DNA from: Agrostemma githago
Lineage: Eukaryota > Streptophyta > Magnoliopsida > Caryophyllales > Caryophyllaceae
NCBI GenBank assembly: GCA_958450325.1
Contig: OY288253.1
Coordinates: 61,504,266 to 61,568,265 of the forward strand
Direction of reading: 5' to 3'
Length of the DNA stretch: 64,000 nucleotides
In this document: positions 19,013-29,160 of the stretch, piece after piece
Numbering within the stretch: the first letter of the stretch is position 1
Layout: each line of letters begins with the position of its first letter
Made by a program: the position numbers and the translations under genes
The notes under the pieces: generated by a model
Seen by the model: only the letters and a program-made list of their open reading frames with translations
Databases searched by the model: none
What the model was told of the DNA's origin: nothing

Positions 19013-21807
19013 TTAACAAACAACATGAAATATCCAAGCACTGGAAATCTGTCGAGCTAATTTTTCCTTCTTTATGGCAAGTATCTGCTTAGTGGCAGAC
19101 GCAGCGTCATCTGCACCACAAATCAAATCAAGGTACTGCGCTTCAAGTGCCGCTCCATTCCTCTTCAAGGGGGTCAATCTAGATGACGTCGATGCGGTCT
19201 CACAATCAATGACCTAACAATACGTGAAGTAATAAAGTGGTCAGAATATGGGTGGAATGTAAGAGATCGAAAAATAGCATCAAAAAATGTATGTGATCAA
19301 ATTACCTCAGTAGATCTAGCATCAAAGTCTTTAGAGCCATTCAGTGACATTGTTGCATCATCATCTTCATCTGGTCGATTGCCTGTGGGGGTTGACGAAC
19401 GGCGAACATTCCTTGTCTTTAGAGTGAAGTTGTCCATCTCAATCTATTACCATAGAAATTGGTAGAAACTCGTACTCATTTAAAGCATTCACAAAAACGA
19501 AACAATTTGTTTCTGATTTGCATGCAGGTAAATATGTATGTACCTTAAGAGATTCCTCATATGTCATGACCCACTGGTGGATCTTGTCAACATTGTCGGA
19601 CATCCACGATACAGTGTATGACTTGGAAAATTGCTTGAAATTGAAATTTTCATCTATTTTAATCTTGAATAGAAAGCGTCGATCGAGGAAAATGGAAAGC
19701 TCTTTGGGCATGGAATGACCTTCTCCTTTCTAGAAGTGTAGTACACGAAGAAGGTGAAAATGGAAATGTAAAAAAGGATAGGTAAAGTACCTTCTCCATC
19801 TTAGCAATTAGCTCAGTGGAAGTGTGGTCAAGGAACTGCTCAACTTGATTATCGAAGACAACGAAGTTACACTCTATTCTAGAAATATCTTGGACGACGA
19901 ACTTCAACTGAAATTTGTGACAGATGTGAAAACAAATAAATATACCAAATCGTAGATTGGAGGGTTGTACAAAACATAGAAGGGTTAATTTCAGTTCAAG
20001 TGTCCCAATTACTTTGTATTCCAACTCATGTACCCATTTTTGCTTCCCTCGCATCCGCTGTTCTTGCATAGCCACCTACTCCTGTCGTTCTTCACTGTTT
20101 TGGTCTTGCAAGACCTGCAACTTCGGTAGTACCATCCAGCTGATGAGTCTATGTCCAAAATAGTTGCCACGGTGTAGAACGACCCAGCCTGTATGTTAGG
20201 AGTTAAACAATGGTCATAAATGAAATAATAAACGAAAATGAAAGTGCAGTTAAATAGCATTGATCTTATTAACCTTTTCGTTTTCAACAATCTGTAAAAT
20301 TGAAAGAACACCGTCTACGGGCAAGTTGAATATCTCTTCCTCGGGACCTTCCTCTATGATTTGGAGTGAGTTGCTCGGAGCTTGAGATGAGAGGCTGGAA
20401 AAAAAATTCAAACTATTAACCCAAAAGAGGTGAAAGCAACTGCACTGAGTGGACGTTGTTCAAGCAGATTAATGAAATTGAAATGACTAACCTCTCATGG
20501 AAAGCTTCCACCTTAGGGATCGCTGGATTAAATTCGTAAGTTGTAGCGTTGTATGTGGTTTGCACAACCCAAGCATCTGAATAAAATACAGAATGACTTG
20601 TTAGAGTTCCTCATAACTGATGTTATGAGGGAATAGGTGAAATGTAACACTGCAGAAGTATGTTACTGTCAAAAAACTTTGTCTCTACTCCTCTCAGAAC
20701 AACAACTTTGGATTGCTGCGGGCAGGGAAGAAGTTGAAGAACCTCCGGGAAATTAGTAGCATGAGGAGCCCAAAGTGTGCACTGAAGAACGACACCACTG
20801 AAAAAAACGAAAAGAGTGAGTGGTTAATGCATTATAGAATTCAAGTGCACATAAAATGGTAGACTGACAACAAAAAAACACAACGAAATAGGAATCCAAT
20901 AAGGGTTACATACTCAACATCTTCAAGTTTGATTTTCCTGCACTTGTAAGCCCTCTTTGTTTCCTGCATTGGACCAATTTCATACACCTTCCCGACAATA
21001 TCTGCAAAACGGGTTAACCATTATAAGACGTGAGAAAAATAAAAGTCGATATAAGTGGGGAAGTGTGTAAAAGGAGGAGTAATTGGGACCTATGTACTGG
21101 TTCATTGGGACCTTGCCATTGACGATATCTTCAAACCTGGCGAAACGGTATATGTTCAAAGGAATGGTTGAATTTTTGGGAAAATGAGTGACCTTAGTGG
21201 AGAATTCAACATGCAGCCTGCAACCATGGGTAGTAGCCCGCTCGGATCCAGTATTAGACGTGACAGTGAGACTACGAATGTTGTACGCCTCCTTGACAAC
21301 GAATTTATCCTTGAACATGCTAATCACAGACTTCTTAATGGTAGCTTGAACCAACTCATCCTGATACAGAAAAAGAGCGAACAAATGAAGAAAACGTTAA
21401 AGATTTTATTTTGAAACACGTCCACCAAAGTGTTTTAATAATGTTTCGAAAAATACATAGTGAACAACCTTGTCGTCAATAAGCAGCAACTCAATTGAGT
21501 CGATGACAGATTTATCAGTGAAATTTAGCCGATTCCATCTATTGATTACCCTCACGTTTAAATCCTTCACTCGAACACCCTCACAAAGATTGGCAATTGA
21601 AACACTGCGTACGTCACACATATTGCAATAAAGAGCGATAGATAAAGATATGAAAACAGAGAACGAAGAGAAAACAACTGGGTAAGACTTTCGGATTACA
21701 GGAACGATGGCGGGATGAGATGGAAAATCAACTAACCTGCTTAACATAATATATAGACGATTCATAGAAGTGACTGAGGAAGGTGAATGAAGACGATGAG
21801 ACGCCAA
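19013..21807 (-). CDS. RPA1-like protein (Helitron-type), 12 exons, one frameshift
   Basis: Exons by canonical GT-AG sites: 21807-21737, 21604-21469, 21360-21090, 21001-20914, 20797-20667, 20576-20492, 20394-20274, 20188-20013, 19907-19791, 19729-19544, 19443-19306, 19213-19013, giving about 573 residues. Exons 1-3 make a first OB fold (VRVKDLNVRVINRW, DSIELLLIDDK, VQATIKKS). The middle exons make a second OB fold. Exon 8 carries the RPA1 C-terminal zinc ribbon (WYYRSCRSC...CKNSGC). Exon 9 continues the third OB fold (LKFVVQDIS, NFVVFD). The basic C-terminus contains LTPLKRNG. RPA1 is the large single-strand-DNA-binding subunit, and such genes are carried by plant Helitrons. All splice phases agree except exon 8 to 9, where the zinc-ribbon frame and the following KWVHELEYK frame differ by one base near 20040. 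This is a real lesion or a sequence error. Confidence 0.82.
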
Positions 21808-23450
21808 TAAATTAAATCACCATTTCCGGAGAATAATGCTCTGATACCCATGTAGACGGCAATCGAGGAGGCATCAATAAGTATCCTTATTCAATAATGA
21901 GGGGGATTAATCGTTGATGACGGAGCATTGAACAACTGATTAATGTTCCTGATTACCGAGAATGGGAAGATTAATGATGACTTAACGCATTTAATGAGCC
22001 GGGTTGTTGGATTGAGGTGGTTGAGATTTGATTGCAACTGCTGAATTGAAATTGGGTAAAGGATTAGAATTGAAGTGGTAGAAATCAAATTGTGTAAAAA
22101 ATGGGACTTATTTTGAAATGGAGAACAGAGATGACCTTGGAAACAGTTTTTTGGTTTCTGATTTAATATAGAGATGATAGTTCCGTCACAAACGAGATTA
22201 GCGGTTTAATCCATAAACCTTTGAATCTAAATACCGATTTGCATGTCAGAATTGCATACATTACATTAGAAAATCGTCCCCTAGTTAATAAAACAACACA
22301 AACTTTTTACCTCCTCAATTATACTATCCACATCACAAATCAACCTCAACATCTCAAATTCAAATCGATCCATTAACTTTTGACTTTATTAATCGATTTG
22401 CATGTAAAAAATGCATGCATTACAGTCTTGTTACGAATAATCTGAAAATTGTTCCAAAGCAAATACAACGACACAATTTACAAACCAAATCCATTCACCT
22501 CCTCAATTATACCTCATATAAATCAACCTCAACATAATAATCTAACTTGTCACACATTCATCCAACAAAATCATACATACAAAAACATGCTTCATGAATA
22601 AAATAAAATGAAATAAACAACTTAATTGAACAAAATCATCACGTATCAAATTAAACAGAAAAATCAAATGAAATCAATGACCTGAATACGAAGATAAAGT
22701 CAACGAGTATAGAAATCCTCGGAATCCAAGCATATAAGCGCAACCCTAAATCAACAACAAAATATCAGAATAATTCCAAAAAACAATCAAAAATCAACAA
22801 AAAAACGCATGAAATCAGAATCATAGAAAAAAGAACCTGGAGATTATTAGATTTGCCCCAATTGACAATTTTACGGAACAAATCACGTAATTGACCAAAA
22901 GTGAACAACAAGCTAAAAGCTCTAAATGATCAATTCTAAGACGTTAACACTACCAAATCGGTCAAATTAGCACTAAAAGATACGATTTTTTTTATACCAA
23001 AATCAACCCTCTTCAACATTAATCTACAGAAAGAAGGTATATTTTGATCAAACCTTCAATCCGATGGTTTAAAAACACAACATCAAAATACCAAACATAC
23101 AAAAACCAAACCCAAAATCTCAATTAATTAAAATGGGCAGATCGAAATATACCTTGAATAATGGCTAAAGTTGAGAAAATCAAACTCAATCAAACACTAA
23201 CTCATTAAACTATAACCTAAGTTTCATGTTAAATGATTATCGAGTAAGAATATAGTAACTGAACTTTAAACGGAAAGAACACTTATCAAAATGCAATCCA
23301 AAGACAGCCAAAAAATCGGCACATTTGAGGCAATAGTGATTAAATCAACACATGTTACAGGACTACCACATAATAATAAAGCAACTGAAACTATCAGCAG
23401 AAACGAACAAGAACAATTGCAATACAACTCAACAACGAAAACGAGCAAGA
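21808..23450. other. Upstream region of the RPA gene, no gene
   Basis: AT-rich, with loosely repeated A/C-rich segments such as ATCCACATCACAAATCAACCTC (two diverged versions near 22328 and 22503). No coding domain is seen. It is expected to include the RPA promoter and possibly the 5' end of the Helitron. Confidence 0.45.
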
Positions 23451-23454
23451 ACGA

Positions 23455-23995
23455 ATATAATACAGCACAGCTCGTTCGTAAACGCGACGCTGAAAGTACA
23501 GCACAGTTCGTTCGTAAACGCGACACTAAAAGCCCAAACAGCAATTAAGCACGACTTTGCAACCCAAAACTCATTGAAAACCACCGTTTCGCAAGTCGCA
23601 GGATTGTACGTTGGAGTTCAAGAAGAAAGAAGAAGAAACATCCAACTAATCAATGCTATAATACAACTATAATACAACCCAGCTCGTCCACAAACGCGGC
23701 ATCGAAAATCCCAAATAGCAATTTAATACCACAGCTTCGCAAGCTGATGGATTGTAGAGTTAAGAAGAAAAAATAAGAAACATTCAACTAATCATCAAAA
23801 CATTTAAACATAAAACCCCTAATCCTAGCACCCAGCTCTTTCACAAAACGACATCGTAAAAGAACAAGACAGATTATAATAGCACCCAGCTCATTCACAA
23901 ACACAACATCGAGAACCCAAATCGCAGTCTAATACCACTTTGCGACATACAAGTCGTCGAAAACCACCGCCTCAATAACCACTGTACTGCGGAGT
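23455..23995. repeat. Degenerate direct repeats (CAGCTCRTTCACAAACGCGA)
   Basis: At least five diverged units occur near 23466, 23503, 23682, 23833 and 23888. Each contains an AGCTC(G/A)TTC(G/A)(C/T)AAACGCGAC-like core followed by a variable A-rich tail, often with a CAATTTAATACCAC element. Spacing is irregular (about 37-180 bp). The units have CpG-rich cores in AT-rich ground. Confidence 0.6.
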
Positions 23996-24182
23996 TCAAG
24001 AAGAAAGAGAACAAGAGGAATTAGAAGTCACCGGGAAATCGGCAAATATGTAAATATCCTAATCAAGAACTTACAAAAGAGAACCTGGAAAAGTTATGGA
24101 TGAAGAAGAGAGTAGGATCTTGGGGAAATGAGTAGCAGAAAGAAGAAAGACAGACGCGGAAGGAAGGAAGAAGAAGAACATA

Positions 24183-24237
24183 ATTGCTACTGTAGAGTAC
24201 ATGACACGCACGTGTCTTACTGCTCTACTGTAGCAAT
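24183..24237. other. Nested perfect palindrome with G-box centre
   Basis: The 15-bp arms ATTGCTACTGTAGAG (24183-24197) and CTCTACTGTAGCAAT (24223-24237) are exact inverse complements. Inside lies a second hairpin, GACACG-CA-CGTGTC (24203-24216), whose centre contains CACGTG, a G-box. It would form a stem with an inner stem. It may be a transposon terminal hairpin or a regulatory site. Confidence 0.85.
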
Positions 24238-24895
24238 AAAGTCCATCTTTTTAAAATCTCATACATTTAGGGGAGTTATTATTTAGAAAGTTTATCTAAA
24301 TAAAATATTACTTCGTATAACAACTAGGTAGAAAATACTTCGTACGTTTTAAGAATGTCCTTGAAATTTTACTCAAACACAGAAAACATTTAATATATTA
24401 TACAGTACCATTTGAATAGTTTTGTCATAAAATATCTAAAATAACGTTGAGTTAGTGTTTCGGAATTTCACACATGAGTCATGACTCTTGAGTTTTAGAT
24501 CAATTTTTTTTGTCTAGTACTCTGATTTCTTCTGCAAGGTTGTAGTACGAACTCTTATCTTCAAAACCTATATGAGTGAATAATGTGAGAATTAACGAAA
24601 GAATTAGAGTCGACTTAAGTAGTCTTTAAGCTGAATTGAAAAGAATGTTATATGACTAATAGTAAAATATATATAAATAATACTCCGCGGTAAAAATAAT
24701 AAAATTAACATGTCAAAATGAGGAAATTTTGGAAGATAAAAACATGAAGTTTCTGACCGTCCCATGGAAGGGGTTTGGTAGTTTGCAAAGCTCAACAAAG
24801 TTTAACACAAAATAGAAAGATTTTATAAAAGATTTGTTAAAAATGCGGGTGTTACATTAATCCTCAAGTGTCACCCAAAGCCCTTACCACTATAA
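24238..24895. other. AT-rich spacer, no gene
   Basis: No coding, RNA or repeat feature is recognised in this stretch. Confidence 0.45.
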
Positions 24896-24896
24896 C

Positions 24897-24897
<1 letters not shown>

Positions 24898-24945
<48 letters not shown>

Positions 24946-24946
24946 T
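24898..24946. repeat. (ATT)n microsatellite, LINE tail side
   Basis: About 16 uninterrupted ATT units. Read on the minus strand they form a (TAA)n run directly after the end of the LINE-like fragment, where a LINE 3' tail would be. Confidence 0.9.
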
Positions 24947-24954
24947 ATAAAACG

Positions 24955-25454
24955 GAACTTGTATTAACATCGTAACAAATTCAAGAAGTTAGCGGGAAGT
25001 CGAGATACTATCTGGGCTCCCACTCCCTTAGCGATCACAAAACTAATACTAGTGAAAATATGACTAGAGTAAATTAATAGCATCCATGTCGAGCTTGCCG
25101 AGAGAGGAGAAGGAGAAAAGTAAGAATCCATACCCAATCGTCGTGCAGCGTGCCTGATACTTGGCACAGTTACGACGAGCAGCAACAGCAACGACCCGTC
25201 CAGACTCAAAAGAAGTCAAGCCAAACTGGGTCAAAGGAAAGGACCCACTAAGATCAACACAAACATCACGCCCTTTGTCCCACGACTAAGAGCAGAAGGT
25301 CAGCAAGTCGTAAGGGCTTGTCGTTATTGTCGTAGAAACCAATTTCCACGTTCTTGCCCGCAGAGATCCCCGCCCGAAAGCAAATATCCAATAGCGTGTC
25401 ACAGACAACGTTATGGTGGTGTTTAATCCCCACAGTACCAGTACACAATACCAT
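24955..25454 (-). pseudogene. C-terminal relic of a plant reverse-transcriptase (LINE-like) element
   Basis: The minus strand reads GIKHHHNVVCDTLLDICFRAGISAGK, then NDKPLRLADLLL, and later IAKGVGAQIVSRLPANFL. From memory these match the conserved C-terminal region after the reverse transcriptase of a common plant non-LTR-type family (pattern GI.H.HN..RDTL...C...GISAGKEV; DKPLRPADMLL; AIAKGVGAQIVSRLP.NFL). Frameshifts separate the pieces, and the reverse transcriptase itself is missing, so this is a 5'-truncated copy. It lies between two ATT microsatellites. Confidence 0.6.
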
Positions 25455-25455
25455 A

Positions 25456-25469
25456 TTTTATTATTATTA

Positions 25470-25506
<37 letters not shown>

Positions 25507-25507
25507 G

Positions 25508-25547
<40 letters not shown>

Positions 25548-25783
25548 TATTATTAATTACTCGTAATTAATAATAATATTATTAATTATTAGTATTATTA
25601 GTATTAGTGTTAATTAATAATAATAATTATTATTATTATTATTATTATTATTTATTTTATTTATATTAATTATTTATATTATTAATTCTTAATTATTATT
25701 ATTATTATTAATTATTATTATTATTACTATTATTATTACTATTCTTAATTATTTTTTATTATTAAAGTTATTATTATTATTAT
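25456..25783. repeat. Long interrupted (ATT)n microsatellite
   Basis: About 330 bp of ATT/TTA repeats with occasional ACT, GTA and TTAATT variants. It directly abuts the truncated 5' side of the LINE relic. Poly-isoleucine open frames here are artefacts. Confidence 0.93.
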
Positions 25784-25919
25784 TCAGTTGAGTTAAGTTA
25801 TGTTAAGTTCAGACTCATTCAGTTCATATCAGTTCAGTTCAGACCCATTCAGTTCAGTTCAGACTCATTCAGTTCAGACACTTTCAATTCAGTTAAGTTA
25901 AGTTCATCAGTTTCAGTCC
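25784..25919. repeat. TCAGTTCAG short tandem repeats
   Basis: Variants of CAGTTCAGTTCAGAC(T/C)CATT are repeated at least five times, trailing off into AGTTAAGTTAAGTTC. Confidence 0.85.
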
Positions 25920-25944
25920 AAAAGAACAAGGCCTAAGTTTAGTA

Positions 25945-26072
25945 CTATAGCTCGACGACTTTGTACTAGAGAGCTCAACAACTTTGTAGTAGAGCAAATA
26001 GCTTGTCACAAAGTTGCTGAGTTTTGTCCCAAAGTTGTCGAACTCAATTCACAAAATTGTTGAGCTTTGTCA
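25945..26072. repeat. Foldback cluster of a 23-bp unit
   Basis: Two forward units (AGCTCGACGACTTTGTACTAG and AGCTCAACAACTTTGTAGTAG) are followed by three inverted versions (CACAAAGTTGCTGAG, CAAAGTTGTCGAACT, CACAAAATTGTTGAGCT). The cluster can fold on itself. Confidence 0.75.
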
Positions 26073-26343
26073 TATAAAAAATCTTCGTTCAAATTTAAAA
26101 TTTATATGTACGTTTAATTAGTTGTATAATAATGTACGTTTAATTAGTTTTTAGTTTATATGAAATCATTTTGTTTTATGATGTTTATTGAAAATAAATG
26201 GTAGATGTCTCATGTTTTAATATGGTGTTGTATTGTGGTGGAAATTAAAAGAAACACTGGCCTTTTTACCTGTGTGCTACACAGGTGGTTTAAAATTTTT
26301 ATCAACAGTAAAAATGCAAATAATTGAGTCATAGGAGTAGATA

Positions 26344-27133
26344 CTTTGGCCCCGTTTGGTAAATGGCATACCGAGGAAAAATTAACAGATTTCGCCCTAA
26401 ATAAGATTGACCATCAAACAACTAATTTGATGTGTTTGGTAAACGACATATTGTGATAACATATTGGCCGGAATCTACTGTTTTTTGAATATGCTGCTAA
26501 TAGGAGCATATTGAAACAGCATATTGAATTTATACCTGAAAACAACTCGATTCTTCCATAATCTGCTAATTACCAAACACTATCTCTTAATTCTGCTAAT
26601 GGTATGTTTGGGAACTTGAATTTGGATTTGAATTTTGGATTTGAAATATTTTAAGCGTTTGAGAACCTTGAAATTTGGATTTGAAATTTAGACAAAATTC
26701 ATCCTGGTTCAAATTTGGCTCTATCAAATTCTTAGTATATGGGTAGTCATTTCAAATCTCTCACTTATTTTTTTTTTGTTTTTTCCGCATAATCTTGTTA
26801 GAATATATTTTTTTCTTTATTTTTTGCATGTATTTGAAAATTTATATTTTTCTAATGATAAAGTTTTTAAAAAAAATGATGACCTTGACCCGACTCTACC
26901 CGCCCAAATTCCTAATCCAAGGGTACCCAAACACATTTTGGATTTGGATTTGGATTTGAATTCTAGAATTTCAAATACAAGAATTGAATTCATGATATTC
27001 AAATTAATTTCGAGTACCCAAACGCAACCTAATTTAATTTGATAGTCAAACCAGCTAATACAATCAGCTAACCGTATTCTGCTATTGTTAACCGCTATTA
27101 TGCTGCTACCGCTATTTTCCAAACAGGGCCAAA
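26344..27133. mobile_element. Inverted-repeat DNA element with a nested MITE
   Basis: TTTGGCCCCGTTTGGTAAAT at the left is mirrored by the complement of ATTTTCCAAACAGGGCCAAA at the right, giving terminal inverted repeats of about 20 bp with few mismatches. The body contains several CATATTG/CAGCATATT and TCTGCTAAT motifs. No transposase is encoded. The GGCCC(C/T)GTTTGG ends suggest the PIF/Harbinger or hAT type, but no clear target duplication is visible. It is interrupted by a second element at 26601-27029. Confidence 0.6.
26601..27029. mobile_element. Nested MITE-like element with GGATTTGAATTT repeats
   Basis: The left end GGTATGTTTGGGAACTTGAA pairs with the complement of the right end GAGTACCCAAACGCAACC, allowing one gap. 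TAAT lies directly on both sides (26597-26600 and 27030-27033). The inside is rich in ATTTGGATTTGAA direct repeats near both ends. It sits inside the element at 26344-27133. Confidence 0.55.
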
Positions 27134-27317
27134 TGTTCGTCTCAATCTTTTTTTTAAATCTTTGTGATGGATAGATTAACTAAAGATAGATTTATCATTA
27201 AGATAGATGCATATATGACGATTGTATAATCTTTTGTGATTATATGCACGCACATATGTATTTACCATATTCAAATATGCTATATGACGAAAAAGATGGA
27301 CCACATTATGCATAGAC

Positions 27318-27612
27318 TTGGCAAAATTGGCCCAGTCCGAATGACCCGGCCTGAATAAGCCAACTCAAACCCGACCCGACACCTGATCATAAGACCTGAG
27401 GTTGACCCGTAACCTGAATTGACCCGGGCTAACCCGATAGTGACCCAACCATTATTATAGAAAACAAATCAATATCCCTATAAAGATTAAAAATAGTGAA
27501 CCCGAAAACAATCAAAATTCGAAATGACCCGGCCCGACGTGAAGTCAACCCGATTTTTATAACATGAAAGTAACCCGACCCGACCCCGACCCAGTTGACC
27601 CGTTTTCCAGGT
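27318..27612. repeat. ACCCGACCCG-rich stretch
   Basis: More than a dozen GACCCG or AACCCG motifs in both spaced and tandem form, between CTTGGCAAAATTGGCCC and CCAGGTCTAG. This is a composition-driven repeat common in plant intergenic DNA. A short related piece is at 56021-56070. Confidence 0.6.
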
Positions 27613-27807
27613 CTAGTTATGCATCATTATGAAAGAAATAAAGAAAATAATTAAATATGTAATGCGACGACTTTGATGGGCATAATGTACTCGTCGACGT
27701 TGTATTTAAAAGTGTGAGAATTAGTTTCTGGTCTCACATCACCCGACTAGACGTTTGAAAATCTGACACACCCTAAAAACTTACTTTGGCTGGGCACACT
27801 TCAAGGA

Positions 27808-28240
27808 ACTAATAGAGTAATCATATACTGTATGCTATATGATGATTTTTATTATAACTGATTGAGTAATCATATACCGTATATGACTAAAATATGCTTA
27901 GTATTAAAAAAATATATAGTGATCATATATATCTCTAAACGTGACCATTTACATATTTAACTGATTGAGTAATACTCCGTAGTATATATATAATATATAT
28001 GTGATTAAAATATTTACACTATGAAAAAAATAAGATTAAAATATTATTGTCTTGAATAAAGTCAGAGAATTAAACGTGATATTGTATATACGATCACATA
28101 TTGAGTGGTCATATATAATTTATCTCCATATGTAAATTTATTTACATTTTTTATAATTAACTGATTGAGTAATATATACAGTACATGATTAAAATATGCG
28201 TAGTATAAAAAAAAGATTAAAATATGGTTGTCTTGTATTA
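27808..28240. repeat. Diverged repeats of an AACTGATTGAGTAATNNTATAC unit
   Basis: Copies start near 27808 (partial), 27857, 27960 and 28159. Each unit continues into GTATATGATTAAAATATGCNTAGTAT and a poly-A-like run. Spacing is about 50, 103 and 199 bp. It is non-coding. Confidence 0.7.
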
Positions 28241-28429
28241 TTCTTGGTCTCGTTTGTAAATGAAGGAATAATTAATAAATTTTCAATTTTGAAACTATCT
28301 TATCTTTTAATTACAAGTAGTAAGAATAAGAAGGATTAATAATAGAAAATTATTTAATTATGGTAGGTTTACTATGGGGATGACTTGTGGCAACGCAATA
28401 TGGTAGCTGGTTTCTATTTTAATATAATA

Positions 28430-29160
28430 CTAGTTTTGACCTCGTGCAAATTGCATGGTGACATTAAAAATCCTGTCACAAAATGATTGACAAAATAACG
28501 AATAGTTTACATTAATCCAAACCGCAATCGCTGAGATCAAAATAAGTAATACAAAAATTTGACCAATTTTCTAAACTGAAAATAACTATGTACTTGAAAA
28601 TGAAAAACTATAGTAAGCAATGACAAAGGTAAATATTTGCACGAATATACAATATTAAATTATAAATATTGGAATACTTCTTGATACAACACATTGGTAG
28701 TAATGTCGGAAGTGCATTTATTGCTATCATAAATAAGAATTGCAATCCACGCTTGTCGGTAACCTTCGATATTGCAATGTATAGTAGATCATGGGTGAAC
28801 ACGGACTTGTGGAGATAAAAACCAACGTGAGACAACGATTAACTTTGACTGTTGGGTATTGTCGCCAGGTAAACGGAACATGGAATTTGCTTGAGTAAGA
28901 TGGAGATAGGTAAAAAATCGGGATATAGACTTTATCACCTTTATGGCTATACGTTAGCATAGCACAGTACACCAAATGACTCATTTCCCTAGGTTAGTAA
29001 CAATTAACCGTGTTCTATTACACAACCCATGAAATTGATTAATGTTCTGAATAAGCATAACCATAACAGTATAGCGCCCACTTTTACCCGTAGCTAATGG
29101 TTGGGAACCCCGGAATACTTAATGTTGTTCAGGAATTCGGTAGAGTGCAGATCAGGTTAG
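28430..29160 (-). mobile_element. Helitron remnant with 3' end and helicase C-terminus
   Basis: On the minus strand, helicase motifs appear in degraded frames: PNH.LRVKVGAI (about 29100), GDKVYIPIFYLSPS and WRQYP (28984-28870), and VGFYLHKSVFTHDLLYIAISKVTDKRGLQ (28835-28745). These correspond to the Pif1-like C-terminus seen intact at 13357-13800. Downstream at 28430-28460 the strand ends in a weak hairpin (CATGC...GCACG) and CTAG followed by T, a Helitron 3' terminus. Several stops and frameshifts make it non-functional. Confidence 0.8.

Noticed and set aside
25354..25566. Frame ending in a long isoleucine run
   Set aside because: Produced by the ATT microsatellite.
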